Position numbers and translations under genes: made by a program
Source of the DNA: Rhodocyclaceae bacterium
Lineage (GTDB): Bacteria > Pseudomonadota > Gammaproteobacteria > Burkholderiales > Rhodocyclaceae
Assembly (NCBI GenBank): GCA_016721505.1
Contig: JADKHX010000008.1
Span: 179,573-243,572 of the forward strand
DNA: 64,000 nucleotides
Direction of reading: 5' to 3'
The notes under the pieces: generated by a model
The model's database searches: none
What the model was told of the DNA's origin: nothing
Seen by the model: the letters and a program-made list of their open reading frames with translations, nothing else
Shown: in pieces, positions 8,978 through 18,357 of the stretch
How positions within the stretch are numbered: the stretch's first letter is position 1
Layout: the number at the start of each line of letters is the position of its first letter

Positions 8978-9085
8978 AAACCTTGCGGTTGTTTGTCCTG
9001 ACGGTTTTGAGGCACTCACGCTTGAGCACGCACAGCGCGGGATAAAATGAAATACTGATTCCCGCCGCCGCGCTTGATTTCCGCT

Positions 9086-10573
9086 ATGACCGCCACGCCT
9101 GACCGTACTCCGCCAACCGAACGCGATAACACGCCTGCGCATCAAGACGATGTGCAGGACAGCTTGCGTGAAGTGCAGGCCTTGTTGGCGCGGCAAAAGC
9201 GGGTCGAGAATCTGGTACATCGGCAAGCGCATCCTGATGATCAATCAGCACGTCAGGAGTTAGTCGAAAATCTCGTGCATAAGCAGCATCTGAATAGCTT
9301 GCATCACGCGCTCGACGCGATGCATCCGGCCGACATCGCTTATGTCCTCGAAGCACTGCCGCTTGAAGACCGCCTGCAGGTCTGGGATCTGGTCAAGGCC
9401 GAGCGCGACGGCGACATATTGCTGGAAGTTTCCGACGCGGTACGTGAAACGCTGATTGAATCGATGGCGCCGAGCGAGCTGTTAGCCGCCGTGGAAACGC
9501 TAGATACTGACGAAGTCGCCGACCTTGCGGGTGACTTGCCGGACAATGTGTTAGCCGATGTGTTCCGCTCACTACCGGCCGAAGAACGCGAAGAACTTCG
9601 CGCGGCAATGTCGTATGACGAAGACGCTGTCGGCGCGCTGATGGACTTCGACATGATGACCATCCGCAGCGATATCACGCTTGAAGTGGTGCTGCGCTAT
9701 CTGCGTCACTTCGATGAGTTGCCCGACCATACCGATCAACTCTTCGTCGTTAGTCGTGAGGACGAATTGCAAGGCGTGCTGCCGTTGAACCTGCTCTTGC
9801 TGCGCGATCCGGAAACCTTGGTCGCCGATGTCATGCTCAAGGAAACTTTGACGCTGGAAGCGGCCGACAAAGCTGAAGATGCCGCGCAAGCGTTCGAGCG
9901 TTACGATCTAGTCTCGGCGGCGGTGGTCGATGCCGAAGGGCATCTGGTCGGTCGCGTCACCGTGAATGCCGTACTCGATTACATCCGCGACAACGCCGAA
10001 GCCGACCAATTGGCGCAAGCCGGTTTGGCCGAAGAAGAAGATATTTTTGCGCCAGTAATGGATTCGGTGAAAAACCGCTGGTCGTGGCTAGCGCTCAACC
10101 TGATTACCGCCTTCATCGCCAGCCGTGTCATCGGTGCGTTTGAAGGCTCAATTGAAAAGCTGGTGGCGTTGGCTGCGCTAATGCCGATTGTGGCCGGCAT
10201 CGGTGGCAATTCGGGTAATCAAACCATCACCATGATTGTGCGGGCGATTGCACTCGGACAGATCGGCGAAGAGTCCAAACGGCGGTTGTTTCGCAAGGAA
10301 TTGAAAGTCGCGGTGATCAACGGGCTGGTATGGGGCGGCTTGCTAGGGTTGGTGACGTGGTGGCTGTATCACGATTGGAAATTAGGGCTGGTGATGACTT
10401 CGGCGATGACCTTGAATTTGCTTTTGGCTGCCGCAGTTGGTGTAGCAATTCCGATGGCTATGCAACGCCTGGGGCGCGATCCAGCGATTGGCGGTTCGGT
10501 GATGATCACTGCGGTCACCGACTCAGGTGGTTTCTTTATTTTTCTGGGACTGGCGACGGTGTTTTTACTTTGA
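9086..10573 (+). CDS. mgtE: magnesium transporter MgtE
   Basis: A 495-residue MgtE. The N-terminal acidic helical domain contains HPADIAYVLEALP, two CBS domains lie at about residues 200-320, and five membrane helices lie in the C-terminal third, with the PIVAGIGGNSGNQ signature of the pore. It is a Mg2+-gated Mg2+ channel of the inner membrane; the cytosolic domains close the pore when Mg2+ is high. The ATG at 9086 is preferred over the in-frame TTG at 9074. The N-terminal extension of about 60 residues before the conserved domain is longer than in short MgtE forms but common in betaproteobacteria (recollection). It is monocistronic, followed by the MITE-like element. Confidence 0.95.
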   Translation: MTATPDRTPPTERDNTPAHQDDVQDSLREVQALLARQKRVENLVHRQAHPDDQSARQELVENLVHKQHLNSLHHALDAMHPADIAYVLEALPLEDRLQVWDLVKAERDGDILLEVSDAVRETLIESMAPSELLAAVETLDTDEVADLAGDLPDNVLADVFRSLPAEEREELRAAMSYDEDAVGALMDFDMMTIRSDITLEVVLRYLRHFDELPDHTDQLFVVSREDELQGVLPLNLLLLRDPETLVADVMLKETLTLEAADKAEDAAQAFERYDLVSAAVVDAEGHLVGRVTVNAVLDYIRDNAEADQLAQAGLAEEEDIFAPVMDSVKNRWSWLALNLITAFIASRVIGAFEGSIEKLVALAALMPIVAGIGGNSGNQTITMIVRAIALGQIGEESKRRLFRKELKVAVINGLVWGGLLGLVTWWLYHDWKLGLVMTSAMTLNLLLAAAVGVAIPMAMQRLGRDPAIGGSVMITAVTDSGGFFIFLGLATVFLL

Positions 10574-10580
10574 AATCGCG

Positions 10581-10835
10581 CGGCCTTAAACCTAGAAACC
10601 TCAGTTGGACGCGCCCGAGTGTGCGGCTGGCGAGGCGACTGGCAAGACGCGAGGAGGACGCAGGCTCCACCCCTGCTACGACGAGCAACGAAGCCGGGCG
10701 TCGCGCCAGTCGTGCAATCAGGTGCGTAGCGTAGTCACTCAAAAGGTGAGTGACTTTAATCGCTCGGACGTCATTAAGCATGAGAGGTTCCGATGGAAAA
10801 CAAGCGGTCAACTGAAGTTTCTAGGTTAAAAGCCG
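10581..10835. mobile_element. MITE-like element with about 30-bp imperfect terminal inverted repeats
   Basis: This fills nearly all of the 302-nt gap after mgtE. The left end (10581-10610) contains TTAAACCTAGAAACCTCAGT and the right end (10806-10835) is its inverted near-copy (ACTGAAGTTTCTAGGTTAAA). Inside are further stems: CGACTGGC near 10635 with GCCAGTCG near 10706, and AGTCACTC/GAGTGACT at about 10733-10757. No open frame of note is present. It could be a non-autonomous transposable element or a structured RNA; target-site duplication is not obvious. Confidence 0.6.
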
Positions 10836-10875
10836 ACTCTGCTAAGATTTCCGCTCCGCTCAACGGCGCAATGTC

Positions 10876-12546
10876 ATGATCCCAAGTGCTTCGTTCCGAC
10901 TACTGACGCAGGACAATACGATACCCGGCAACAAGAAGGATGGATTTCGATTCCATCATTTGTTGTTCGTAATTGTTGTGACGCCGATTTATTTGTGGTT
11001 CGAGCTTTCCTTTGGTGTGCATTTGCTCGACAGCATCAGCGGAACAAACAGTTTCGAAAACACCATCGCGATTGAACACTGGGGGCGCTTGATTTCTGGC
11101 TGCGCGGTAGCTTTGTTGTTCCTCAACGGATGGGTGCGGCAATGCGAAAAAATGGACACCCATTGGGCGGCGCGCGTTTCAGTCGGCATGGCAATCACGC
11201 TGGTTTGCATTACCCTGACCTGGTGGGCGCAAGGAAAGGTGATTGATTTCTACATTCATCGCACGACTGTTGAAATCAGCGTCGCACTGGCTGTGTTGGC
11301 CGTCGTTGTGATCATCGGCTTTTTGCTATTGCGCTATTGGATCCGATACAACACAGCGCAAACTAAATGCAGCTACATCAAGATGGGCTTGGGCTTCGTG
11401 GTGATATTGCTCGGCGGTTATGCCACCATCACCAGCGTGCAATACGCGCTGCCTTCTTTTACCGAAAAACTCGGGGTAGAGCGCCAACAAGCCGCCACAC
11501 TGACGCTGGTTCGACGCTCAATTCAAGAGGGGATTTATACACTCAAGGGTACCGAGAAGGATGTCAGCGTGCTTCAGCGCCCTGAAGGCAAGGCGTTCTT
11601 GGCACTGTTTCCGATTTTTGGCGCAGGGCTTGATCAAAACCGGTTCGCCACCGACCGCCCAATGTTGTTGGCCGAAATGATGTACCGCGACTGGGACAAG
11701 CAATACGGTGAAAACTCTTACGCCGCACTTAAGGATTTGTATACAGAGGCCGAGAAAATTCATGCTACCGCGTATCGTGAAGGCTCCGCGCAATTCAACA
11801 AGGATGTGAGCGGCAAAGGTCGCAGCAAAGCAACCGAGTCTTGGAATGTGTACATTCGTGATCAACTGGAAGGCCAAATCGTCGCGCCTAATTTGCCGTT
11901 AGCCGCCTTCCTCAAAGATCCGTCGGTAGGCAAATTCGTTGCCAAGCGGCTGGCTTGTTTTGATTGCGAATTCCGCAGCAACATGACCCGCGAAGAATTT
12001 GGCCGCGAGCTATTTAAATGGACGCAGGCCACTAATGTGAAGCAGATTTTGGAGACATTGGAATCGGCGCAACATTTTGAGAAAGGGCACGACGGCGAAA
12101 CTGCGGCGCGAACTTATTGGGTGCCAATCTGGGCGCTTTTGTTCTCGATGATTGGCGCCTTCACTCACATGTTCAAACTAATCTTTACCGTCACTGAATA
12201 CGCCCACCGCCAATCATTTCACGCCATCAATGCAGCCGATTCCCCGTTGGCCAATCGCGTCGTTGATAACAGTAAATTCGTCACCGCGGCAGTGACCATC
12301 GGCATCGGGCTATTCATCTACTTTGCCGACAATCAGATCACCAGTCACCCTGGCTACCAATATTTACGCCAGACCATGTGGCAAAAACATCCCATCGTCG
12401 GTGGCCTCGCGGCGCACTGGACGGTCAACGCGCAGGGCTTTATTTATCCCTTCACCAGCAAAATCAAACCTAACTGGTTGCAGTTCCGCGACGACCCGAC
12501 GGAGCGAATTCCGATTGTGCGCAATTGGGTATCGCGCGACGAGTGA
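10876..12546 (+). CDS. integral membrane protein of unknown function, about 7 TM
   Basis: A 556-residue protein I do not recognise. Hydrophobic segments are at about residues 27-47, 72-92, 100-118, 130-152 and 168-190, then a long soluble region (about 195-410) containing FDCEFRSN and many charged residues, then two more helices near 418-438 and 473-493. The soluble part likely faces one side of the membrane between helices 5 and 6. Codon use matches its neighbours. It starts 40 nt after the MITE-like element and ends 7 nt before a repeat copy; it appears monocistronic. Nothing around it suggests a role. Confidence 0.75.
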   Translation: MIPSASFRLLTQDNTIPGNKKDGFRFHHLLFVIVVTPIYLWFELSFGVHLLDSISGTNSFENTIAIEHWGRLISGCAVALLFLNGWVRQCEKMDTHWAARVSVGMAITLVCITLTWWAQGKVIDFYIHRTTVEISVALAVLAVVVIIGFLLLRYWIRYNTAQTKCSYIKMGLGFVVILLGGYATITSVQYALPSFTEKLGVERQQAATLTLVRRSIQEGIYTLKGTEKDVSVLQRPEGKAFLALFPIFGAGLDQNRFATDRPMLLAEMMYRDWDKQYGENSYAALKDLYTEAEKIHATAYREGSAQFNKDVSGKGRSKATESWNVYIRDQLEGQIVAPNLPLAAFLKDPSVGKFVAKRLACFDCEFRSNMTREEFGRELFKWTQATNVKQILETLESAQHFEKGHDGETAARTYWVPIWALLFSMIGAFTHMFKLIFTVTEYAHRQSFHAINAADSPLANRVVDNSKFVTAAVTIGIGLFIYFADNQITSHPGYQYLRQTMWQKHPIVGGLAAHWTVNAQGFIYPFTSKIKPNWLQFRDDPTERIPIVRNWVSRDE

Positions 12547-12553
12547 TCATTTC

Positions 12554-12580
12554 CGTCAGTTGGTGCTGGTGACACGCTGA
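12554..12580 (+). repeat. dispersed repeat copy 2 (short form)
   Basis: CGTCAGTTGGTGCTGGTGAC then ACGCTGA, beginning 7 nt after the stop of the membrane-protein gene and in the same direction. Confidence 0.85.
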
Positions 12581-12706
12581 AGGCCGAATGACTGGGTCAA
12601 TTCTTTGTCAGCACTAAAACCGTTTGATCGGTCGGATGCCTTACAGTGTTTTTGGCAGACCCCCGCGATAGTAGCAATCACCGAACTGTGGCTAGCAACG
12701 ATCACC

Positions 12707-12736
12707 TTGACAACCGTCACGATGAGCGACTAATGA
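12707..12736 (+). promoter_or_regulatory. possible sigma-70 promoter of the LacI-type gene
   Basis: TTGACA at 12707-12712 and TAATGA at 12731-12736, spacer 18 nt. It would give a leader of about 65 nt before the ATG at 12808. The -10 match is only fair, so this is tentative. Confidence 0.35.
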
Positions 12737-12807
12737 CAAATGCGCGTTACAGTCAACCGCCCAATCAATTGATGCTCGCTTACACTGTAAATAAACTGGA
12801 TGCCGCA

Positions 12808-13860
12808 ATGACCACCCGAAAAGCCAAACGCGTAGGCGAACCAGCCTCGGAACCGTTCTACGGAAGTGTAACTATTGAAACTGTCGCGCAAATGGCAGGT
12901 GTCTCAATCAGCACTGTTTCTCGTGTGCTAAGCGGCACAGTTACTGTCAGTGCCCAGAAAATGCGTGCGGTCGAGGCTGCGGCAGCAAAGCTTGGCTATG
13001 TGCCTAGCGCCGTGGCGCAGGGACTTGCCAGCGGGCGAACCAAAACTATCGGCGTTGTAACTCAATCGATTGATAGTCCCTACTACGGCGCCATGTTGCG
13101 AGGGATTGAGGACGAGCTTGACCTCATGGGATACGTACCGATGTTTTTGAGCGGCCGCTGGGACGCAAAGGAAGAAGCCAAGTGCATTGATATCCTGCGC
13201 TCACGTCGAGTCGATGGTCTGATCATTCTGTCAGGACGGATCGACAACAGCGCCCTAACCTCATGTGCAGCGGCGATGCCAACCGTTGTGACAGGGCGCA
13301 CTTTATCGGCTCCCGGACTTTTCTCGATTGATGTAGACAATTTTAGTGGTGGGTTGGAAGCTACTCAGTTTCTAATTGAATCTGGTCATCGGCGGATTGC
13401 GTTTATCGCCGGAGACCCAGAACACACTGATGCGAACGAGCGACAGCGCGGCTATCGAGCAGCACTTGATGCGGTGGGCATTGTTTATGAGCCGAAATTG
13501 GTGGTTCAGGGCGATTTTCACGAGTCGAGCGGGTTAAGGGCCGTTGATGAATTGATGGTTAGACGTACACGATTCACCGCAATTTTTGCCGCCAACGATC
13601 AGATGATTTGCGGCGCAGCGCTCGGACTGCATCGACACGGCCTACGCGTACCAGACGATATTTCATTGGTCGGTTATGACGACCTGCCGGGTTCTCAATA
13701 CATGCTGCCACCGTTGACAACGGTGCGCCAACCCGGAGTTGCGGTAGGTCGGCATGCAGCCGCTGCGGTTGTGCAATTGTTGGCGGGCGAGACGCCTTCT
13801 GCAGTGGTGCTTTCGCCAATGCTGATTGCACGCGAATCTACCCGTCGATTGGCGCGCTGA
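12808..13860 (+). CDS. LacI/GalR-family transcriptional regulator
   Basis: A 350-residue regulator. The N-terminal helix-turn-helix is VTIETVAQMAGVSISTVSRV, followed by a hinge helix (YVPSAVAQGLASGRT) and a periplasmic-binding-protein-like effector domain with IGVVTQSIDSPYYG, DGLIILSGR and the C-terminal ISLVGYDDLP and LTTVRQP signatures. The open frame reaches back to 12646, but the ATG at 12808 leaves the usual short lead before the HTH. Most members respond to sugars and repress catabolic genes. No sugar operon is adjacent; the nearest sugar genes are the Entner-Doudoroff cluster 11 kb away, so its target is unknown. Confidence 0.9.
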   Translation: MTTRKAKRVGEPASEPFYGSVTIETVAQMAGVSISTVSRVLSGTVTVSAQKMRAVEAAAAKLGYVPSAVAQGLASGRTKTIGVVTQSIDSPYYGAMLRGIEDELDLMGYVPMFLSGRWDAKEEAKCIDILRSRRVDGLIILSGRIDNSALTSCAAAMPTVVTGRTLSAPGLFSIDVDNFSGGLEATQFLIESGHRRIAFIAGDPEHTDANERQRGYRAALDAVGIVYEPKLVVQGDFHESSGLRAVDELMVRRTRFTAIFAANDQMICGAALGLHRHGLRVPDDISLVGYDDLPGSQYMLPPLTTVRQPGVAVGRHAAAAVVQLLAGETPSAVVLSPMLIARESTRRLAR

Positions 13861-14002
13861 TCGCGATCGACTTGCGGCAACGTCGCGGATACCACAGGCT
13901 CGCTAAATAAGTTGCGCGAAGCCGTCTGTGGGCATTCTCACGGGCGTCAGTGCGGATACTTGAAGTTCTAGTCATGCCTTGATGTCATTTTCGTGATCAG
14001 AA

Positions 14003-14749
14003 TCACTGTATTGAAATGAGCCAAACGCCAGGCTCGGAACCTACGCGTACCCAACGTGAGGCAACGCTGGGCAGTGACTGTAAAAACATCACGTCACCAC
14101 TAATGGTGCCGGAAAGTCTTGGCGTTCCTTGGCCTTGCCAGCGGCCATCACCCTTGGTTCGAACACTGCCTTGCAAGGTATCCCACTGAAAGTCGATGTG
14201 CTCGCCGTTGCCCAGGAATAAGACTTGATAGTCACCCAGCACTCGTCCTTCGAGCAGATCACTTGCCGCACCAAACCAGCGTAGGTCAGCACCGCCTTGA
14301 CACTGATATTGCCAAGTGCACTGCCAGTGCGCAGAGTCAATAGCAATGTCGCCGCGCCAACCAGCTCGTCCGATCACGTTTTGCATTTGTTGCAGAAAAA
14401 GTCGCGCCGGTCCGCGCAGGTGCAGTTCGTCGATTCGAACGCCGCTGGTGGCTAGCTCGACTCGAGCTAGCGGTGTGTCCTGAACCATCAGTTGCCAGGC
14501 CACACCGAAACGCAACAGGGCTCCCCAATCGGCATTCCAATCAATCTTGGTCCACGGTTGCCAGCGGTCACTGACAGGATCCAAAACCATCACCAGTCCG
14601 CTCCCACGCCAGACACTCCCTTGCGTCTCGGCGAGCCGCAACTTATTGTCGCTATATCGATTGAGTGCGCTATCGATCAGACTGGCAGGCAACTGCCAGA
14701 CCACAAAGATCAGCAAGAGCAGCACAGCCGAAAACACCCGTATCAACAA
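14003..14749 (-). CDS. gspN: type II secretion system protein N
   Basis: A 248-residue GspN with one N-terminal membrane anchor (LIRVFSAVLLLLIFVVWQLP) and a periplasmic part starting at ALNRYSDNKLRLAETQGSVW, the typical GspN lead-in. GspN is an accessory part of the inner-membrane platform. It is the last gene of the gsp operon, 19 nt after gspM, and converges with the LacI-type gene. Oddity: the codons around LARVELA form a perfect 10-bp inverted repeat (14451-14471). Confidence 0.88.
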   Translation of the reverse strand: MLIRVFSAVLLLLIFVVWQLPASLIDSALNRYSDNKLRLAETQGSVWRGSGLVMVLDPVSDRWQPWTKIDWNADWGALLRFGVAWQLMVQDTPLARVELATSGVRIDELHLRGPARLFLQQMQNVIGRAGWRGDIAIDSAHWQCTWQYQCQGGADLRWFGAASDLLEGRVLGDYQVLFLGNGEHIDFQWDTLQGSVRTKGDGRWQGQGTPRLSGTISGDVMFLQSLPSVASRWVRVGSEPGVWLISIQ

Positions 14750-14768
14750 TTCCCCACCGCCAAAAATC

Positions 14769-15254
14769 TCACTGGCTGCGTAGCATCAATACGGCGTCGA
14801 GCTTTACGCCACCTTCCTGACGCGTAACGGCCAAGGTGGTGACCCGCAGTTGGTAGTCGCGCTGGACTGCCGCAAGCCAGGCCACCGCTTGATCAAAGCC
14901 AACCCGTCCCTGAACCCGGAAGCGGTCGGCACCTTCGGTGGTAAGTGCCAGATCGAGACCATGACTGCGGATTGATGCCGTCAAGGCGCCGACCAGCGCT
15001 TGTCCCTGAGGTGGCGCTACCGGTGTTTGCGCGCGCAGGCGATCGGCTTCAGTCGCATCGTCTTGCATTCGTTGCAGGGCAGCGTTGGCAAGCGGTATCG
15101 CTCGTCGCAAACGATCTTGCTCTTGTTTGACAGCATAAGAAGAAAAACCAAATGCCAGCGCACCCAGAAACAGCGAGCCAAGCAAGAGCATTCGTCGCTC
15201 GCCGGCACTACGCGCAGACCACCAAGTACGGATATTCATTAGCCTAGCGTTCAC
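14769..15254 (-). CDS. gspM: type II secretion system protein M
   Basis: A 161-residue bitopic inner-membrane protein. A short cytosolic tail with WWSARSAGERRMLLLG leads into one helix, followed by a periplasmic coiled coil and a ferredoxin-like domain, as in GspM. GspM stabilises GspL and links it to GspC and the pseudopilus. A GTG at 15254 overlaps the gspL stop as GTGA and is the likely start; an ATG at 15239 is the alternative. Confidence 0.88.
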   Translation of the reverse strand: MNARLMNIRTWWSARSAGERRMLLLGSLFLGALAFGFSSYAVKQEQDRLRRAIPLANAALQRMQDDATEADRLRAQTPVAPPQGQALVGALTASIRSHGLDLALTTEGADRFRVQGRVGFDQAVAWLAAVQRDYQLRVTTLAVTRQEGGVKLDAVLMLRSQ

Positions 15255-16462
15255 GGTTTGACCCTCCGTCGCAGCACCAGCTTAGGCGCACCATCACCGT
15301 CTGCCTTTGCGTCGGCGTTGAGACCCTGCATCGCCAATTGCTCACGAATGCTACCCACTCGCGCGGCAACCAACGGTGTCAAGCTGAGCTCCAAGCTTCC
15401 GTCCTCGTAGCGCAAGGATTGCACTGAATCGCGCCCGTCAGCACCGAGTGCGTCGCCAACTGCGGCGAGGATCACTAACACATCATCGCTGCGCAATTGC
15501 CCGATCTGACCGCGCAGTGAATCAAGCTGCCGCTGCATTTGAGCGACCGGATTGATGGTCGGTGTATTCGGAAACGCGCGCTGAAAAATTTGCGTGATCC
15601 GTTCATCAGTAACGTTGAGTTGGTGACGCTGCCAGACGACCTGAGCAAGGCCAAAAGCCAAATCGAGCATCAACGCACCCGCCGCCAACCAGAGTGCCGG
15701 TTTGACCCGTGCTAGCCAAGCTTGACGGCGATGGCGTGGTGCAAACTCGCTGTGCAGCAGCGAGGCAACATCGCCGCCGATGCGGTACCAAGAAAATTCT
15801 GCTCCGAGGCTGACCTCAACGCCCAGGTCGGTTGCCCACTTCGCTGTATCCGGTAGTTCGGCACCATTAGCGAGATGCAGGATCAACGGTTTTGGCGGTT
15901 CCTCGCTGGCTCTTGCAGCGAGCAGAATTTTTAACATTGGCGGCGGCTCGTCGTTTGGACCCAGATCAAGCGTCAACGCCTCGTGTTGGTTGCGGCGAAG
16001 GATGGCGATGTTGTGGTCTAGCGTCAGATGCCACGCATCGGTTCCTGCCGGTGCTGCTTGCAGCGCCGAATACAAATTGCTTGCTGGCCGATCCAGTGTG
16101 GCTAACACAGTGACCAGCTGTTGTAAGCGAGCGCGTGCGACGACAATCACGCCGAGTTGGTCGCCGTCGCGTTCGAGCATAGTGAAATGCTGACTGCCCG
16201 GTTCCTGCAACAGCTTTTCTTCAAATGCGTAGGCCAGCAGACGCTCGTGCTCACCGCGTGGCATCTTTTCCGGCACCCGGGCTTTGAGCCAAGCTGTTTG
16301 CGTTCCCGACAAGACGATTTCGCATTCGTCCGAGGGTGGCCAGTGAGCTGGTTCAGAGGTGCCTTCCTGAACCAACTCACCGTCGGCGTTCAACAACGCC
16401 CACGGCGCCTTGGCCGGCTTCGGCCAACTATCACCAACGTAGATTCTCAAGAGTGTTTTCAA
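15251..16462 (-). CDS. gspL: type II secretion system protein L
   Basis: A 403-residue GspL. The cytosolic actin-like domain (about residues 1-230) contains the conserved RLLAYAFEEKL stretch. One membrane helix follows near LWLAAGALMLDLAFGLAQVV, then a periplasmic domain. GspL recruits the ATPase GspE to the membrane platform. The start is taken as TTG at 16462, which overlaps the gspK stop as TTGA and begins KTLLRIYVG as the conserved N terminus; the open frame extends 30 nt further into gspK. Confidence 0.88.
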   Translation of the reverse strand: MKTLLRIYVGDSWPKPAKAPWALLNADGELVQEGTSEPAHWPPSDECEIVLSGTQTAWLKARVPEKMPRGEHERLLAYAFEEKLLQEPGSQHFTMLERDGDQLGVIVVARARLQQLVTVLATLDRPASNLYSALQAAPAGTDAWHLTLDHNIAILRRNQHEALTLDLGPNDEPPPMLKILLAARASEEPPKPLILHLANGAELPDTAKWATDLGVEVSLGAEFSWYRIGGDVASLLHSEFAPRHRRQAWLARVKPALWLAAGALMLDLAFGLAQVVWQRHQLNVTDERITQIFQRAFPNTPTINPVAQMQRQLDSLRGQIGQLRSDDVLVILAAVGDALGADGRDSVQSLRYEDGSLELSLTPLVAARVGSIREQLAMQGLNADAKADGDGAPKLVLRRRVKP

Positions 16463-17412
16463 AGTATCTTCTGCCAAATAATTTCGGACCACTGGTTTTG
16501 CCGATCCAGCAGCACCAGCATACGGGTTGTTGATTCGCCATAGCGTGCGCGCCCGGAAACTAAAAAATAACGACTGACGACGGCGAGTCCGGTCTTCGGT
16601 GCATGCGAGCTGCGATGCGACCTGGCAACAAAGTCATTGACATCTTTAAACGGTGCCCGCAGCCGTTCCTCAACCAAAACACGGGTAACCCCGATACCAA
16701 GATCCGGCATCAGCGCGGCCAACACTTCGGCGCTTACCGTGTTCAAATTCAGCGCTGACGCCGCCGGGTGGGCCGCGACAAATCGACGTAGATTCACCAT
16801 CACGTCTTTGTCATAACCTTCAATCAATTGGAGTTCATCAACATCTACCAGCGGCGTTTGAGGCGGGAGCTGCAGTACTTGAGGAGCGCTAGTCGATAGC
16901 GCCGAATTCGCACCATCGGCCGTGGTTCGCAAGATCCAGGCAACCAATGCTGTGGCCAAATCGTCGGCCCGGTCGTCGTCAATACCACTGAACTTCAGCA
17001 ATCGTTTGTACGCAGCCAGATTGCTTGGGTCCGCGGCACCATTTCGGACCACACTGTTCAAGTCAAAACGGCCGGATAAATCGTCCACTTCGCCGCTGAC
17101 TTCGCCGTTGTCGACCGGGGTTGCCGGGACCTTGGTGGCCCATGCTTCACCCGCGTGGTCGGTGGCGCTGGTACGGGCATCGTTGGCCAAGACATTGCGC
17201 GCCCAATCGACTGCCCCACGGGCAAGCCAACGCGCCTGATCCTGATCATGACGGCCGGTCAACGACATGACGTTAGCGCCATATTGGCGCACCACCGAGG
17301 CAGCCAAGGTCGCAACCAAGGCGACCGTCAAGATCGCCATGATCACGGCAGTGCCGCGGTTACGCCGACGCAGCTTAGCGAAGCGCGATGAGTCGACGCA
17401 ACGTGCCGACAT
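16459..17412 (-). CDS. gspK: type II secretion system minor pseudopilin K
   Basis: A 317-residue minor pseudopilin. The prepilin-type N terminus RGTAVIMAILTVALVATLAA carries the GspK variant of the leader, with a large globular domain behind it. LNLNTVSAEVLAAL and IAFxxLI-like HhH elements are typical of GspK. It caps the pseudopilus tip with GspI and GspJ. It overlaps gspJ by 38 nt if the first ATG is used; a later start is possible. Confidence 0.9.
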   Translation of the reverse strand: MSARCVDSSRFAKLRRRNRGTAVIMAILTVALVATLAASVVRQYGANVMSLTGRHDQDQARWLARGAVDWARNVLANDARTSATDHAGEAWATKVPATPVDNGEVSGEVDDLSGRFDLNSVVRNGAADPSNLAAYKRLLKFSGIDDDRADDLATALVAWILRTTADGANSALSTSAPQVLQLPPQTPLVDVDELQLIEGYDKDVMVNLRRFVAAHPAASALNLNTVSAEVLAALMPDLGIGVTRVLVEERLRAPFKDVNDFVARSHRSSHAPKTGLAVVSRYFLVSGRARYGESTTRMLVLLDRQNQWSEIIWQKIL

Positions 17413-17992
17413 CTGTCACCTCCAGTTGTATTTCGATACCCTCGGGCAGCGGATTCGCCGATGTTGGTTGCGCTGGCCATATTGCGCTGGAACGACCATC
17501 GTCGGTGACAAAGTTCAGGCGCAAATTTTTCACGCCCTCAAGCACCACGTCCTCGGTTGGTTTGCCATCGGTATCGACACCGGGCCAACGCAATAAAACA
17601 ATGTGGGATTTTTCAAAGCGATAGCCAACTCTGCGAACCGAGTTTCGCGCACCATCGAGTTTTAGAAAGCTGAATTGGAAATTGCCCGTGTCGCCACTTG
17701 GCGGCCCGACTATCAAGGACGATTCGGTCACTCCAGGTACCACGGGGCGCGCGACAATTTGCAACAGCTGCGTCTCGGTCAGTTGCAGGTACCGGGTGAT
17801 CTCCTGCCATCGTCGCGATTCGCTAGCCAAATGATCACGACTGACAGTTGCGGCATCAACCGCGCGAAAAGAGAGGATGCCGAGCACGCTGAAAATTGCC
17901 AGTGCCACCATCAATTCGATCAGGGTCAGTCCGCTGCTGCGCGGTCTGATTTTTCCTAATCTCAGCGGGGCAATGAGTGCGAGCGTCATCAT
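17375..17992 (-). CDS. gspJ: type II secretion system minor pseudopilin J
   Basis: A 205-residue minor pseudopilin with SSGLTLIELMVALAIFSVLG (cleavage after Gly, Glu at +5) and a beta-rich C-terminal domain. It forms the tip complex with GspI and GspK. The ATG at 17992 overlaps the gspI stop as ATGA. A leader of about 20 residues precedes the cleavage site, longer than usual, so an internal start is possible. Confidence 0.92.
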   Translation of the reverse strand: MMTLALIAPLRLGKIRPRSSGLTLIELMVALAIFSVLGILSFRAVDAATVSRDHLASESRRWQEITRYLQLTETQLLQIVARPVVPGVTESSLIVGPPSGDTGNFQFSFLKLDGARNSVRRVGYRFEKSHIVLLRWPGVDTDGKPTEDVVLEGVKNLRLNFVTDDGRSSAIWPAQPTSANPLPEGIEIQLEVTDVGTLRRLIALR

Positions 17993-18357
17993 TTCAATGG
18001 GCGCACGAGAAAACTGGTTGATTGAGCTAACGCACTATCTTGCTTGGATGCAAAAACCTTGACCTCAACACGTCGAAAAAGTGGATTTGGCGTGGACTTT
18101 ACTTCTTCCACCCAATGGAATTGTTGATCGCCTTGAACCGCATCACCCTCATTTTTTCCCTCACTTGGAAATAGGTGCATCACCCGTAACTCGGCTAGGC
18201 GATTTTGCGCCACCCACTCGGCCATCTGACGCGAACGAATTTCTGCGCTGGCCAAAGTGGCTACGCCGAGCGCACGCATGGTCGCGGCCAGTCCAATCGC
18301 CAGAATTGCCAGCGCGACAACAGCTTCCAATAGCGTAAAGCCGCGTTGTCGTTTCAC
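17989..18357 (-). CDS. gspI: type II secretion system minor pseudopilin I
   Basis: A 122-residue minor pseudopilin: MKRQRGFTLLEAVVALAILA has the six-residue leader and Glu at +5 required by the prepilin peptidase. Length is normal for GspI. It overlaps gspH by 4 nt and gspJ by 4 nt, showing tight operon organisation. Confidence 0.93.
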   Translation of the reverse strand: MKRQRGFTLLEAVVALAILAIGLAATMRALGVATLASAEIRSRQMAEWVAQNRLAELRVMHLFPSEGKNEGDAVQGDQQFHWVEEVKSTPNPLFRRVEVKVFASKQDSALAQSTSFLVRPLK

